Shown piece after piece: positions 16,848 to 26,409 of a stretch of 64,000 bases of DNA (positions are counted from its first letter, which is position 1; each line of letters opens with the position of its first letter). The position numbers and the translations under genes were made by a program. The stretch comes from Mangrovibacterium diazotrophicum (lineage in GTDB: Bacteria; Bacteroidota; Bacteroidia; Bacteroidales; Prolixibacteraceae). Under the pieces are notes generated by a model, which saw only the letters and a program-made list of their open reading frames with translations, was not told where the DNA came from and searched no databases. The DNA is taken from contig NZ_RAPN01000001.1 in NCBI RefSeq assembly GCF_003610535.1, positions 2,467,320 to 2,531,319 on the forward strand. Reading direction: 5' to 3'.

Positions 16848-19211
16848 TTATTTTTCCATCAGACGTACTTCATAAATCCCACCGGCAACAGAGCCCGGAT
16901 CTGCTTCAAACTTTACGCGAAGTTTTCCAGCCGCTTTGTCCAGAATGTCCTGCGGAATATCGTAGTCGATGGTAAAAAATTCGAATCCTTTACTTCCGTC
17001 GAGGCTCACGTCTGTCAACTTTTCACCATTAATGCTGATTGAAAAGTTTCGTCCGTTGTCCAATCCAAAGTACATGATTCGCAGCTTGCCGGCATCGCCA
17101 TCCTTATCAGTTAGAAGGTAACTAAACCAGCCCGTTGCATCCCGCCAATGTTTATCCTGATTCACTCCTGAATTGGTATTTTCAGATTCGATGAAATGAT
17201 CCGACTCCGGTTGTTGCTCGCCGGGAAACACCAAATCAACCGTCGCATCCTCCAACGCTTTCTTCTCGGCTTCCAGAAAGGCAGTCTTCTTCTCCATCGC
17301 CACCAAATCATCCGGACTCACCACATTGAAATAAACCATGTAGCGAGAATCGTGCAGCCGAAAGAATGGAATCAATTCCAAATCTTTATATTTTTCGGGG
17401 TACAAACCATCAATTGTAAAAGTCAGCGGTTGCCCTTCAACAGCTTTCACTGCCGAAGCCACGTGTTCCACCGTACCTGCAATCACCGGCATCTCATTCA
17501 ACGGATATTTTTGCCCCGATGCAATATGTCCGCCACGGCTATCATCAGCATACAATCCAACCATATCGGTAGTGTCGGTTTTGGCCGCCATTACAATCGG
17601 GCCGTGTAAAATAGAATAGTAGCTTTCACCGTCGGGCAATTGCTCAACCGTTGTTCGCATGGGCAAAGTCAGCTCCACTTTGTCACCCTTTTTCCATTTA
17701 CGATTCAAAGCCACATATTGACCGGGAGTTCCGTCGACCTCATGTTCTTTACCGTTTATTACCACTTTCAACGCACCTTCTTCAACCCATTTCGGATAAC
17801 GAACATACAAGGTGAACGTAGATTTCTTTTCCGGATTGATCGTCAGGGTTGTGGATTCGGCATCCGGAAATTTTGTTTCCTGTGTCAGTTCCAGTCCCTT
17901 TTCTTTCCAGTTCAGAGTTGAAGGGATGAACAAGTTGACGTAAATATCATCACCCAAATGCGCATAAATCAACTCTCCGTATTTGGTGTGATTTTCCAAT
18001 CCCGAACCAACGCAGCACCAAAAACTGGTTTGCGGCTGCGAATAAACCCGGTAGTGCCCCGGACGCATGGGCGTGAAGTAAACAAACCCGCCGTGATCCG
18101 GCTCTTCAGTCGATAAAATATGATTGTACAAAGCTCGTTCGTAGTAATCCATGTATTTCACTTCCGGGTCGCTCAAAAACAAGTGCTTCGTCAGTTTCAG
18201 CATATTGTAAGTATTGCAGGTTTCAGGTCCCTGCTCACTCTCAATCATCGAGCTGAAATCATCAACCGGGTGAAAGTGCTCGCGCACGCTGTTTCCACCA
18301 ATCGACACGGTGCGTTTATCAACAACATTCTCCCAGAAATAACGCGCTGCGTCCGCCCAGGATTCATCCCCGTCAACTTCGGCAACTCTTTTAAAACCGA
18401 TCACTTTCGGAATCTGTGTATTGGCATGCATACCTGTCAAATGATCTTCATGCTTAATCAGCGGATCCAAAATTGCCCGGTGCGAAAACTGTTTAGCCAG
18501 CTTCAGGTATTTTTCGTCGCCGGTAATATCAGCCACATCCGCAAAAATTTCGTTCAAGCCGCCGTGCTCACTGCGCAACATATCCTGAATTTGATCATCC
18601 GCCAGGTTTTGCACCAGCTGAATCGCCCAGTCGGTCAACCCGATCAGCATTTCTTTGGCTTCCTCGCTACCACCAAAAGTATAAGCATCATACAAACCGG
18701 CGTAAATTTTATGAATATTGTAAAGCGGAACCCACTTCTTATTCAAACTGAAAGAACCTGCATCAATCTTGCCTTCCGAAATTTCCTGCCACATCGCTTT
18801 TCCACCGGGAACGCCCGACAAATAACCGTCTCCATTCGCATCCTGCGCGCGCTTCAATTCCGACAACATATAATCCATGCGGTCTTTCATGCGCTGGTCG
18901 CCGGTAGCGGCATACATTTTCGCCAATGCCGACAAGTAATGGCCTCCAATGTGTCCATCCAATCCTGTATTTTCCCAATTCCCGTAGTTTTCGGCTTTAG
19001 GTTTCAGGCCAGCTTCTTTCAAATAGGGAGCCAACAGTCGGTCCATATCCAAATCCAGGATGTAGTTCATGTCGGTCATCATTGCCTTTTTAAACGGACT
19101 GTCGAGTAAACGCACCTCCGATAACGAAAATACCTCAGCAGCCGGTTTCTGTTGTGCGAGCGCACCAAAAGGCAACAAGCCTAAAAGGAAGATTAAATTT
19201 CTAAGTTTCAT
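16848..19211 (-). CDS. GH146-type beta-L-arabinofuranosidase
   Basis: A secreted 787-aa enzyme of the GH127/GH146 superfamily (former DUF1680), which removes beta-L-arabinofuranose. A Sec signal peptide ends near LAQ-Q. E330 and C332 in GPETCNTYN and the C399-C400 pair in FWCCVGSG correspond to the zinc-cysteine active site of the superfamily; the sequence around them resembles GH146 more than GH127. The C-terminal third matches DUF4986 and DUF6805 modules found in such enzymes. It is the last gene of the GH27-GH51-GH43-Tat-GH146 operon, 6 bp behind the preceding gene, and a terminator follows. GH146 versus GH127 was judged from motifs only. Confidence 0.88.
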   Translation of the reverse strand: MKLRNLIFLLGLLPFGALAQQKPAAEVFSLSEVRLLDSPFKKAMMTDMNYILDLDMDRLLAPYLKEAGLKPKAENYGNWENTGLDGHIGGHYLSALAKMYAATGDQRMKDRMDYMLSELKRAQDANGDGYLSGVPGGKAMWQEISEGKIDAGSFSLNKKWVPLYNIHKIYAGLYDAYTFGGSEEAKEMLIGLTDWAIQLVQNLADDQIQDMLRSEHGGLNEIFADVADITGDEKYLKLAKQFSHRAILDPLIKHEDHLTGMHANTQIPKVIGFKRVAEVDGDESWADAARYFWENVVDKRTVSIGGNSVREHFHPVDDFSSMIESEQGPETCNTYNMLKLTKHLFLSDPEVKYMDYYERALYNHILSTEEPDHGGFVYFTPMRPGHYRVYSQPQTSFWCCVGSGLENHTKYGELIYAHLGDDIYVNLFIPSTLNWKEKGLELTQETKFPDAESTTLTINPEKKSTFTLYVRYPKWVEEGALKVVINGKEHEVDGTPGQYVALNRKWKKGDKVELTLPMRTTVEQLPDGESYYSILHGPIVMAAKTDTTDMVGLYADDSRGGHIASGQKYPLNEMPVIAGTVEHVASAVKAVEGQPLTFTIDGLYPEKYKDLELIPFFRLHDSRYMVYFNVVSPDDLVAMEKKTAFLEAEKKALEDATVDLVFPGEQQPESDHFIESENTNSGVNQDKHWRDATGWFSYLLTDKDGDAGKLRIMYFGLDNGRNFSISINGEKLTDVSLDGSKGFEFFTIDYDIPQDILDKAAGKLRVKFEADPGSVAGGIYEVRLMEK

Positions 19212-19217
19212 TGCGGT

Positions 19218-19772
19218 TTATAGTTTGATTTGATATTTACAACGGTCGTTCCCCCGATGAATTGACGAGATAACAGTAGCCTGTACAGGATGCCCGACTA
19301 CTTTGGAAAACATTAACTCGGCAAAACCCTCGGAACAATAACACAACACGCCCATATTCATCCCCTGTTGATGACTCACCATTGGGCAAACACAGAAGTC
19401 TTTGTTTTCGTCGGCATGGATAATCCCGTTTTCCCGGTCGAAATCCACTTTCCAATTCCAGCTTTCTTCCAGAAAACGAGCAAACGCCTCCGGGTTACCT
19501 TCAAAAGGCTGCAAAACTTCGTCCATTTTTAGCTGATCGTAGTGTGCCCGGGCGCAACTTTTCATGATCTGCCTCGCCAAAGTCTCATCCATCTGCTCGT
19601 CCATGCTGACCATCAGAATGGAGATCCATTCCTGCATCAGTTTTTTTTGAGTATCTTCTGCCTCCTGACTTTTCCCTGCCTCAACTCTTTGTCCGGCCAG
19701 GAATGAAAAACCGCAGAAACATCCTCCTGCAGCACATGCTTTTTTCAGAAAATTTCTGCGGTCCTTATTCAT
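19218..19772 (-). CDS. Tat-exported cysteine-rich protein (DUF6144/V4R-like)
   Basis: A 184-aa protein with a twin-arginine signal (DRRNFLKKACAAGG) and a remarkable number of cysteines, including CFC in the signal region and CVCP, CYC and DRCKY in the last 60 residues. The C-terminal pattern (MGVLCYCSEGFAELMF ... HRGNDRCKYQI) resembles DUF6144 and the 4-vinyl-reductase-like/ATC-hydrolase-like small-molecule-binding fold. Function unknown. The position, 6 bp before the GH146 gene and 33 bp behind the tandem GH43 gene, is unexpected for a non-CAZyme and suggests a role in the glycan pathway. Domain assignment is tentative. Confidence 0.6.
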   Translation of the reverse strand: MNKDRRNFLKKACAAGGCFCGFSFLAGQRVEAGKSQEAEDTQKKLMQEWISILMVSMDEQMDETLARQIMKSCARAHYDQLKMDEVLQPFEGNPEAFARFLEESWNWKVDFDRENGIIHADENKDFCVCPMVSHQQGMNMGVLCYCSEGFAELMFSKVVGHPVQATVISSIHRGNDRCKYQIKL

Positions 19773-19805
19773 TGTAGCTCTATTTGTATTGAAGTAAACG
19801 GGTTC

Positions 19806-21992
19806 TTAGTTTACCGGATCAATTCCCTTAAAAGTCGGTTTCACTTCCAGGATGTTGTCATCGCCATCAAACTCCAGCTTATCGATACAAACTTCGCGAT
19901 GGAAACCGCCGCGGCGGCCCATTTTCACACCATTCGGGTAACTGAAGCGGTGGTAAACCAGGTACCACTCATCTTTTCCCGGAATCTGGATGGCCGAATT
20001 ATGACCGGTTGCGAAAATGCCTGTTTCGTCGTCGCGCTGAATAACGATGTTGTTTTCCGGAATTGTCAGCTTGCCCAATGGCGAGTCCGTTTTCGCCCAA
20101 CGCACTTTGTAGTTCGGACTGCGGGTATCGTCTTCCGACCACATGAAATAATAGGTTCCGTCGCGGTAAATCACGTAAGATCCTTCGCGGAAAGTACCAT
20201 CAATATTCATCTGTTTCAGCGTTTTCATATTGAGGGAGATCATGTCATCGTTCAGCTCAGCCGCAGCCATATAGCCATTTCCCCAGTACAGGTATGTTTT
20301 GTTTGTTTTCGGATCGGTAAACACATCCGGGTCAATTTCCTGCCCGCGGTTCACACCGAGCGTTTTGAAGTCGATTAGTACTTTTCCGCTGTCAGTGAAA
20401 GGACCTGTTGGATTGTCGGCTACAGCCACACCAATCTTTTGAGCTGCCGTGAAATAATAGAAATATTTGTACTCGCCGTCGATCTTCTTTTCAACGATAC
20501 ATGGAGCCCAAGCATTGCGATCGGCCCAGCTCACATCTTTGTGCAAATCGAGAATGATTCCTTCATCGGTCCAATCAACCAAATTGTCAGAGGAGAACAC
20601 TTTGAAATAGTAACCCGACCAATTTTCAAATCCGTCAGTTGTTGGGTAGATGTAGTATTTACCTGTTTTTTCCGAGTACAGAATATCGGGGTCGGCATAG
20701 TAGCCTTCCAACACCGGGTTGTGATCTTCCGAAGCTGAAACTTTATAAACCACATCACCTTTACCTTCAACTGTAATGGTGTAATCAACCGGGCCATTGG
20801 TGAAATCCTGCGGTCCTTCCGGCGTCACCGTTACGCATGGGAAAGATTTAAACTGCGGATCAAAAGCTGCCAAATCAGTTCCTCTTTTTACAGGAAGATG
20901 AATTGTTTTAGCCTCACCTTTTACATCAACATTCAACTTTTTCAGTTGTGCCGAAGTCGCCTCAATCAAAGGATCATTCAAGGTTCCCCATTTCGCGATC
21001 AGGCGTTTCAACTCTTTGCCGGTAATCGGCAACACGGTTCCGTGACGCGGGTGAAAATTCATCGACACCTCCTGATCAACAACTTCAAAATGCTGCAGAT
21101 CGCTGCTTTTGGTGAACTGGTAACGCCCGCTGGTGTACACGTCGTACATCAAAATATAATCGTCCGAGTTATTCAGTTTGAAAATACCAGAGCCTTCCAC
21201 CTTATTGGTTTCACAATCCACGCGTTTATCGTTTACCAATTGGTAGCCTTCAGTCAACTTATCCGAAATCGCCAGTTTGATGCCCGGATTTCCGTCTTCG
21301 GCTTTGTGGAAGAGGTAGAATTTACCGTTGAACGGGATAATATCGCCGTCGATACACGCTTTGGTATTGCTTTCAGCCGGAGGAAAATACAACTGCTTTG
21401 GCGCTTCCTCCAAACCCGTAAAATCCTTGTTGGCGTAGGCGTAATAGATGATGTCCGGGTTATCGCCTTGCTTCATCGAGAAGTAGATCATGTACTTGCC
21501 GGTCGCTTCATCATAAATGGTTTGCGGAGCCCAGACCCGGTTTACATCTCCAAATTCCTGCGAAAAAATCTCGGGAATATTCACAACCGAAGTCTCCCAA
21601 TTGACCAGGTCGGCTGATTTCATCAGGATCATGGCGTAATTGTTCCAGCCCTGCTCGGTCACATACAAATCGGTAGCTACCATATAAAAGGATTTACCAT
21701 CGGCGCCGCGCAAAATATGCGGGTCGCGAACACCACCCGATGTACTGATCTGTTTCGAATCCAGGATCGGTTGATTGTCATTCAACGCCCGAAAATTGTA
21801 ACCGTCGGTGCTCACCGCAAAATGGATGGCTTCTTCGCCCGGCCCATTTCCCGTGAAATAAGTGAATAGGTAGGCAGAAAGCTCATCGTCGGCCGACTTT
21901 GACGGTTCGCATGAACTCAGAAAAGTCAGGAGAACAGCAAAAATGCCGATCGCCTTTAGTGAAAAATATTTCTGTTTTTTACTGGTCTTCAT
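19806..21992 (-). CDS. Tandem GH43 lipoprotein (arabinan-active)
   Basis: The 728-aa lipoprotein (lipobox LSSC near residue 28) carries two five-bladed GH43 domains. The first (about 40-335) has VRDPHIL with the catalytic-base Asp and an EGSGIF-type acid segment. A linker (about 345-420) with a small beta domain follows. The second (about 425-725) has YYADPDIL, EIDPDVF and REGSYVIYRDG motifs, again matching Asp/Asp/Glu active-site positions. GH43 enzymes hydrolyse alpha-L-arabinofuranosides or beta-xylosides; with GH51, GH127 and GH146 beside it, arabinan-type side chains are the probable target. Anchoring to the outer membrane is inferred from the lipobox. Confidence 0.9.
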   Translation of the reverse strand: MKTSKKQKYFSLKAIGIFAVLLTFLSSCEPSKSADDELSAYLFTYFTGNGPGEEAIHFAVSTDGYNFRALNDNQPILDSKQISTSGGVRDPHILRGADGKSFYMVATDLYVTEQGWNNYAMILMKSADLVNWETSVVNIPEIFSQEFGDVNRVWAPQTIYDEATGKYMIYFSMKQGDNPDIIYYAYANKDFTGLEEAPKQLYFPPAESNTKACIDGDIIPFNGKFYLFHKAEDGNPGIKLAISDKLTEGYQLVNDKRVDCETNKVEGSGIFKLNNSDDYILMYDVYTSGRYQFTKSSDLQHFEVVDQEVSMNFHPRHGTVLPITGKELKRLIAKWGTLNDPLIEATSAQLKKLNVDVKGEAKTIHLPVKRGTDLAAFDPQFKSFPCVTVTPEGPQDFTNGPVDYTITVEGKGDVVYKVSASEDHNPVLEGYYADPDILYSEKTGKYYIYPTTDGFENWSGYYFKVFSSDNLVDWTDEGIILDLHKDVSWADRNAWAPCIVEKKIDGEYKYFYYFTAAQKIGVAVADNPTGPFTDSGKVLIDFKTLGVNRGQEIDPDVFTDPKTNKTYLYWGNGYMAAAELNDDMISLNMKTLKQMNIDGTFREGSYVIYRDGTYYFMWSEDDTRSPNYKVRWAKTDSPLGKLTIPENNIVIQRDDETGIFATGHNSAIQIPGKDEWYLVYHRFSYPNGVKMGRRGGFHREVCIDKLEFDGDDNILEVKPTFKGIDPVN

Positions 21993-22023
21993 TGTTTCGT
22001 TTTTTGTCTTTTATGACTTGTTT

Positions 22024-24615
22024 TTAATTTGACTTCATCCGGATGACTGAGAACGAATAAGCTGGCAGGTTGTATTCAAAATCAGCGGAAACCGAAATAG
22101 TTTTATTTTCCGGCTCGGCGTGCAGGTCGGAGACTTCTCCTGCAAGAATGGTCAAATCAGCATCACCGGCAATAATTGGCAGATCGGCCAAATTGATTTT
22201 CGCATTCACAGCCACCGGCAGCAGGTTCGCCACCTTTAAAATGTAATCGCCGGTTTTTGCATCACGAACGAGCGAGCTCACCACTCGCTTTTTGACATCC
22301 GGAGCGTTATCACTCAAACTCAGCTGGGAGGCAATGTACTCTTCGCCGGAGTTTTGTCCGAACATCATTTGCACATAGTAATCCGGTGTCAGGAATACTT
22401 CAGTGTTATTAAAATAAACCAAGTCGGGATTCCACTGTGTATGCCCGTGTTTGGCCAACAATGGCGCGTACGAAGTCATATGGACCACATCGGCATTTCG
22501 CTCCACATTAATCAAATGCAGCGCATCGCACAAGGCGGTTTCCGTCGTGAGTTTTCGACCAGGAATGTGTGTCGCATATTCACCCAAATAAACCTTTGGT
22601 TTCGAGCGGTCGTAACGATCGTAATAATCCTGGTTATTCAAATACCAGCCCGGTGGTTGGTAGTAATGCTCGTCAACCAGGGGCACCTGCAACTTGGAAG
22701 CAATTTCCCAGCCCACACGATAATCCGTTCCTTCCGAAAAAGGACCGACCGTTCCAATCACGGTAATCTCAGGATGCTTTTCCTTGATGGCATTGAAAAT
22801 CATGGTGAAGCGCTCTTCGAAAATATCGTTGATCAAATCCTCGTTGCCAATACCCACATATTTCAGGTTGAAGGGGTCGGGGTGACCGGCTTCGGCGCGC
22901 AATTTACCCCATTTGGTATTTTTGTCACCGTTGGCCCATTCAATCAAGTCGAGGATATCCTGCACATATTGATCCATGTCGCACATCGGAATTCCACCTT
23001 GCTGCCCGTAACCTCCGGTCGATGAATTCTGGCAAGGAACCCCCGCAGCGATAACCGGCAGCGGCTGGGCACCGATATCTTCGCAGAACTGGAAATATTC
23101 GAAGTACCCCAATCCCATCGACTGGTGATAATTCCAGATATTGCGGTCGCCCTTGCGGGTTTCCAGCGGACCGATGGTGTTTTTCCATCGGTAAATGTTA
23201 TCCAATCCGTCGCCATGGGAAACACAGCCACCGGGGAAACGCACGAAACGCGGATGTAAGTCGGTAATTGTCTGTGCCAAATCGGCACGCAAGCCATTTT
23301 TGCGTCCTTTGAATGTCTTCTCCGGGAAAAGCGAAACCAGATCAAGGGCTACCTTCCCTGTAAATTGAGGGATGACCTTCAAATGTGCTTTATCCACATC
23401 TCCTTTTGCAGTCACAGTCAGCATCAATTTTTTCCAGTCAGCACCTACAGATTTGCTCGTGCCTTCTGCAAAAACTTTTCCGTTCTCATCAACCAGACGA
23501 ACCAAGAACTTGCCTTTGGCGCCATCCAGTCCCTTGGCAAAAACAGAAAAATCGTATTTATCGCCGGCTTTCAAAGCGATGCCATCAAAACCTTCGTTTT
23601 GAAGTGCGTCGCCAATGTTGGCAACCGTCAACACAGCATAGTGTTTTTGATTCGGATGTACCGGTGCTACCGTGTCAATTGTAAAACCATCGTCTTGCCC
23701 GGTGAACGACCAGGCATAAGAGCTGTTCCAATCCTGATTTCGGTTTTTGGTATCAGCCGGCGTATATTCAAATCCCCGGTTTTGAACCAACTCGGCGTAC
23801 AGACCACCGTCCGCAGCATAGTTGATATCTTCAAAGAAAACGCCAATCAGCATATCGCTAATCGCTTTATTGTCTTCGGGAATCGCGGTTATTTCAGCAT
23901 CCAATGGTTTTAAATCCGGATAGCGAGTCGCGTCATCCGTCAAACGCTCGGCGCGTTGCTGTTCATGGTACTTCGTCAGTTCGTAAAACTGAATCGCTCC
24001 CTGCAGCTGCGACCAAGAAACCTTGGCAACAACACCCAACTGCTTTTCACCATCAATCATCACTTCTTCCCGAGCGTTCAACCGGTCGCTTTCGCTTCCC
24101 TCAATCGTTTCTGCGTAAGTTTTAAAATCGGTTGTTGTCGCTTTGAAAACCTTTTGTTCGCCATCCTGATCGCTCAACCAGGTGACGATGTAATTATTCT
24201 CAGCTGGTTGGTACGACACCTCCGGCAACATTACATTACCTTTTGTCATGACTTCCGGGTACTCCTGCGGTTCCCAAGTAAATAAATCATTGGTTTCCGC
24301 GTGAGCAAATTGACCGACTGCTTCATTCAGGCTCCAGATCTCGTGCCAGGTTCCTTTTTGGTCCTGAAACAGGAAAGGCGTGATCATCCGCTTTTGTGAG
24401 CCCCATGTTCCAAAATCACAAAACAGAAATCGGAATTCGGGCCCGATGCCTTGCCAGTGTTTTCGATCAACACTCCAGGCATAATGTAGCCCGTTGTGCC
24501 CTTTGTCTTTTAAGGTCGCATATGAAAAAACGTAGGCTGAATCAGGTTCGTTAGCCCGTGCTTGCGACCCAAAAAGAATTGCAAGAAACAGGAAGATAAT
24601 TGGTTGTAGTTTCAT
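22024..24615 (-). CDS. GH51 alpha-L-arabinofuranosidase with GH43-like N-terminal module
   Basis: Numbered from the ATG at 24615 the protein is 863 aa; the 34 upstream codons overlap the GH27 gene end and precede the signal peptide, so they are rejected. A Sec signal (cleavage near ARA-N) precedes a GH43-like partial beta-propeller module (about 24-215, with LHYAWSVDRKHWQ and WGSQKRMITPFLF), a CBM4-like beta-sandwich (about 300-430) and the GH51 (beta/alpha)8 barrel. E592 in GIGNED is the probable acid/base and E679 in YLGEYAT the nucleophile. The enzyme releases terminal alpha-L-arabinofuranose. It starts 19 bp after the GH27 stop and is cotranscribed. Confidence 0.9.
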   Translation of the reverse strand: MKLQPIIFLFLAILFGSQARANEPDSAYVFSYATLKDKGHNGLHYAWSVDRKHWQGIGPEFRFLFCDFGTWGSQKRMITPFLFQDQKGTWHEIWSLNEAVGQFAHAETNDLFTWEPQEYPEVMTKGNVMLPEVSYQPAENNYIVTWLSDQDGEQKVFKATTTDFKTYAETIEGSESDRLNAREEVMIDGEKQLGVVAKVSWSQLQGAIQFYELTKYHEQQRAERLTDDATRYPDLKPLDAEITAIPEDNKAISDMLIGVFFEDINYAADGGLYAELVQNRGFEYTPADTKNRNQDWNSSYAWSFTGQDDGFTIDTVAPVHPNQKHYAVLTVANIGDALQNEGFDGIALKAGDKYDFSVFAKGLDGAKGKFLVRLVDENGKVFAEGTSKSVGADWKKLMLTVTAKGDVDKAHLKVIPQFTGKVALDLVSLFPEKTFKGRKNGLRADLAQTITDLHPRFVRFPGGCVSHGDGLDNIYRWKNTIGPLETRKGDRNIWNYHQSMGLGYFEYFQFCEDIGAQPLPVIAAGVPCQNSSTGGYGQQGGIPMCDMDQYVQDILDLIEWANGDKNTKWGKLRAEAGHPDPFNLKYVGIGNEDLINDIFEERFTMIFNAIKEKHPEITVIGTVGPFSEGTDYRVGWEIASKLQVPLVDEHYYQPPGWYLNNQDYYDRYDRSKPKVYLGEYATHIPGRKLTTETALCDALHLINVERNADVVHMTSYAPLLAKHGHTQWNPDLVYFNNTEVFLTPDYYVQMMFGQNSGEEYIASQLSLSDNAPDVKKRVVSSLVRDAKTGDYILKVANLLPVAVNAKINLADLPIIAGDADLTILAGEVSDLHAEPENKTISVSADFEYNLPAYSFSVIRMKSN

Positions 24616-24634
24616 TGTTATGTTGTAAGAATAG

Positions 24635-26002
24635 TTAGTAAACAAGTTTATACAACGCACTGGCATGCGGAGCCAATTCAATACTGTACTCACCCGAAAT
24701 CTGACCGGAATCCTCACCTGTCCACAGGTTCACCAGACCGCAATCGCTGATATAGCCAAGCTGAGTCAGGTCTACCGTAATGGTTTGCGGCTCATCAGCA
24801 ATATTGAATAAAGCCATGTATTTGTCGCCATTCGCCGGGTGCTCGGAAACAATTGCCACTTTGCCATCTTCGTTGAATAACTGATGTACGTTGGTGGCTT
24901 CAGCATGCATTTTCAATACTTCTTTGTTGGTCAAAAGTGAAAGCGTGAAATCGTCGTTGCTTGGCAAGTCACCACCAAACATCAACGGCGATTTGAAAAT
25001 CGTAAATAAAGTCATCAGCGAATATTGCTCATCTTTGGTCAAACGGGTCATGCGGTCGTTGCCTCGCTCGCCACGAATTGAGATCCGTCCCAGCGGGATC
25101 ATATCACAGTCCGGCCAGGTTCCCGGAGCAATGTAAGGGTACCATTTCTGACAAATATCGATCAGGTGCGTGAAGTGGTGCCAGGTGTCCCAAACATCAT
25201 CTACCATGCGCCACATGTTGGCATGTTCTTTCACATGGTCAGCATCTTCAATTGGAGTTTCACCCGGAGAAGTACTCAATACAATCGGGCGCCCGCACTG
25301 ATCAATCGCGTTGCGGATCAGCTCGATCTCTCCTTTATGATAGGGGCGCGAGAGGTCGTCAACTTTTACGAAGTCAACACCCCAATCGGCGTACATGTCG
25401 AAAATTGAGTTGTAGTATTCCTGTGCTCCCGGTTTGTCAGCAACAATTGTATAATTGTCGCGCAACCACTGACATTGCAGTTCGGTTGAGTAGATCTGAT
25501 CAGCGGTGATGCCGTCAGTTCCCAGGATTGGCAATTTATCTTCCACTGCTTTTTTCGGGATTCCGCGCATAATGTGGATCCCGAATTTCAACCCTTTACC
25601 GTGAACGTAATCGGCAAGCTCTTTAAAACCTTTTCCGTCGGCAGCCGAAGGGAAACGGTTGACAGCCGGCTGGTAGCGTCCGTATTCATCAATCACATAG
25701 CGCGGGTCAGTCTGATTGTAACCACCGGCTTTGTCATTCTCCACAAACCAGCGAATATCAACAACAATGTATTCCCATCCGTAATCTTTCAGCTTTTCAG
25801 CCATGTAATCGGCATTCGCCTTTACTTCGGGTTCTTCAACGGTTGGACCGTAGCAGTCCCAGCTATTCCAGCCCATTGGCGGAGTTTGCGCCCAAGATTT
25901 AAATTCACCTTTTGCAAAAGGTTCTGCCTTCTTTTTAGAAGGTTGGCAGGATGCTAAAAAAGCGACCAGAGAAACGGCCAGCAAGAAATTAAGTAATCTC
26001 AT
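24635..26002 (-). CDS. GH27 glycosidase lipoprotein (alpha-galactosidase or beta-L-arabinopyranosidase)
   Basis: A 455-aa GH27 enzyme with lipobox LASC (C19). The GH27 start PPMGWNSWDCYG lies at about 41-52, the nucleophile Asp is D215 in DFVKVDD, and the acid/base is in RMVDDVWDTW (D268/D269). A C-terminal beta-sandwich follows. GH27 covers alpha-galactosidases and beta-L-arabinopyranosidases. In an operon otherwise devoted to arabinose linkages the second activity is attractive but not provable from sequence. It is the first gene of the five-gene enzyme operon and has a promoter about 45 bp upstream. Confidence 0.9.
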   Translation of the reverse strand: MRLLNFLLAVSLVAFLASCQPSKKKAEPFAKGEFKSWAQTPPMGWNSWDCYGPTVEEPEVKANADYMAEKLKDYGWEYIVVDIRWFVENDKAGGYNQTDPRYVIDEYGRYQPAVNRFPSAADGKGFKELADYVHGKGLKFGIHIMRGIPKKAVEDKLPILGTDGITADQIYSTELQCQWLRDNYTIVADKPGAQEYYNSIFDMYADWGVDFVKVDDLSRPYHKGEIELIRNAIDQCGRPIVLSTSPGETPIEDADHVKEHANMWRMVDDVWDTWHHFTHLIDICQKWYPYIAPGTWPDCDMIPLGRISIRGERGNDRMTRLTKDEQYSLMTLFTIFKSPLMFGGDLPSNDDFTLSLLTNKEVLKMHAEATNVHQLFNEDGKVAIVSEHPANGDKYMALFNIADEPQTITVDLTQLGYISDCGLVNLWTGEDSGQISGEYSIELAPHASALYKLVY

Positions 26003-26045
26003 CTATTGGATTGTTTAAGTTTGAAATTCAGTGCCTTTATTTTTT

Positions 26046-26075
26046 TAAAGGTAAAAAGTACGTTTTTTCTTCAAA
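26046..26075 (-). promoter_or_regulatory. Promoter of the GH27-GH146 operon
   Basis: On the minus strand TTTG (-33), an 18-bp spacer and TACCTTTA (-7, one mismatch to TAnnTTTG) sit about 45 bp before the GH27 start. The 407-bp gap 26003-26409 holds this promoter, an AATCTG/CAGATT dyad at about 26133-26152 and the terminator of the GH127 gene, and no gene. Confidence 0.6.
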
Positions 26076-26345
26076 TTGCACAATCTCCCGGATAAACAAG
26101 AACCATCACCCCTCGAAAAACAACCCCCTAAAAATCTGTCTTACTGCAGATTAGAACATCACCAACATTTTACAAGAAATGCTTATTTAGGTAATTTCTA
26201 AACTCACATCAAGCGATTCTAACAACTTTGAGAATTGTATAAAACACAAGAAGAATCGGTACTTCAACCAACGAAAGGCTGTTTTAAGAAAAGACGAATA
26301 AAATGACGATTCCCCCTAATCCTTTTTTAACGATTGTCAAAAAAG

Positions 26346-26385
26346 CAAAAAAACGGCTGCCGGAAATCAACCAAGTACAGCCGTT
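26346..26385 (-). terminator. Intrinsic terminator after the GH127 gene
   Basis: On the minus strand AACGGCTG pairs with CAGCCGTT around an 18-nt loop and is followed by seven Ts. It separates the SusCD-GH127 transcript from the GH27 operon. Confidence 0.85.
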
Positions 26386-26409
26386 CTTTCTCTTGCAATT
26401 CTTGAAATA

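Noticed and set aside
18120-19109. 329-aa frame opposite the GH146 gene
   Set aside because: Shadow of a clear enzyme gene; no signal or domain pattern of its own.
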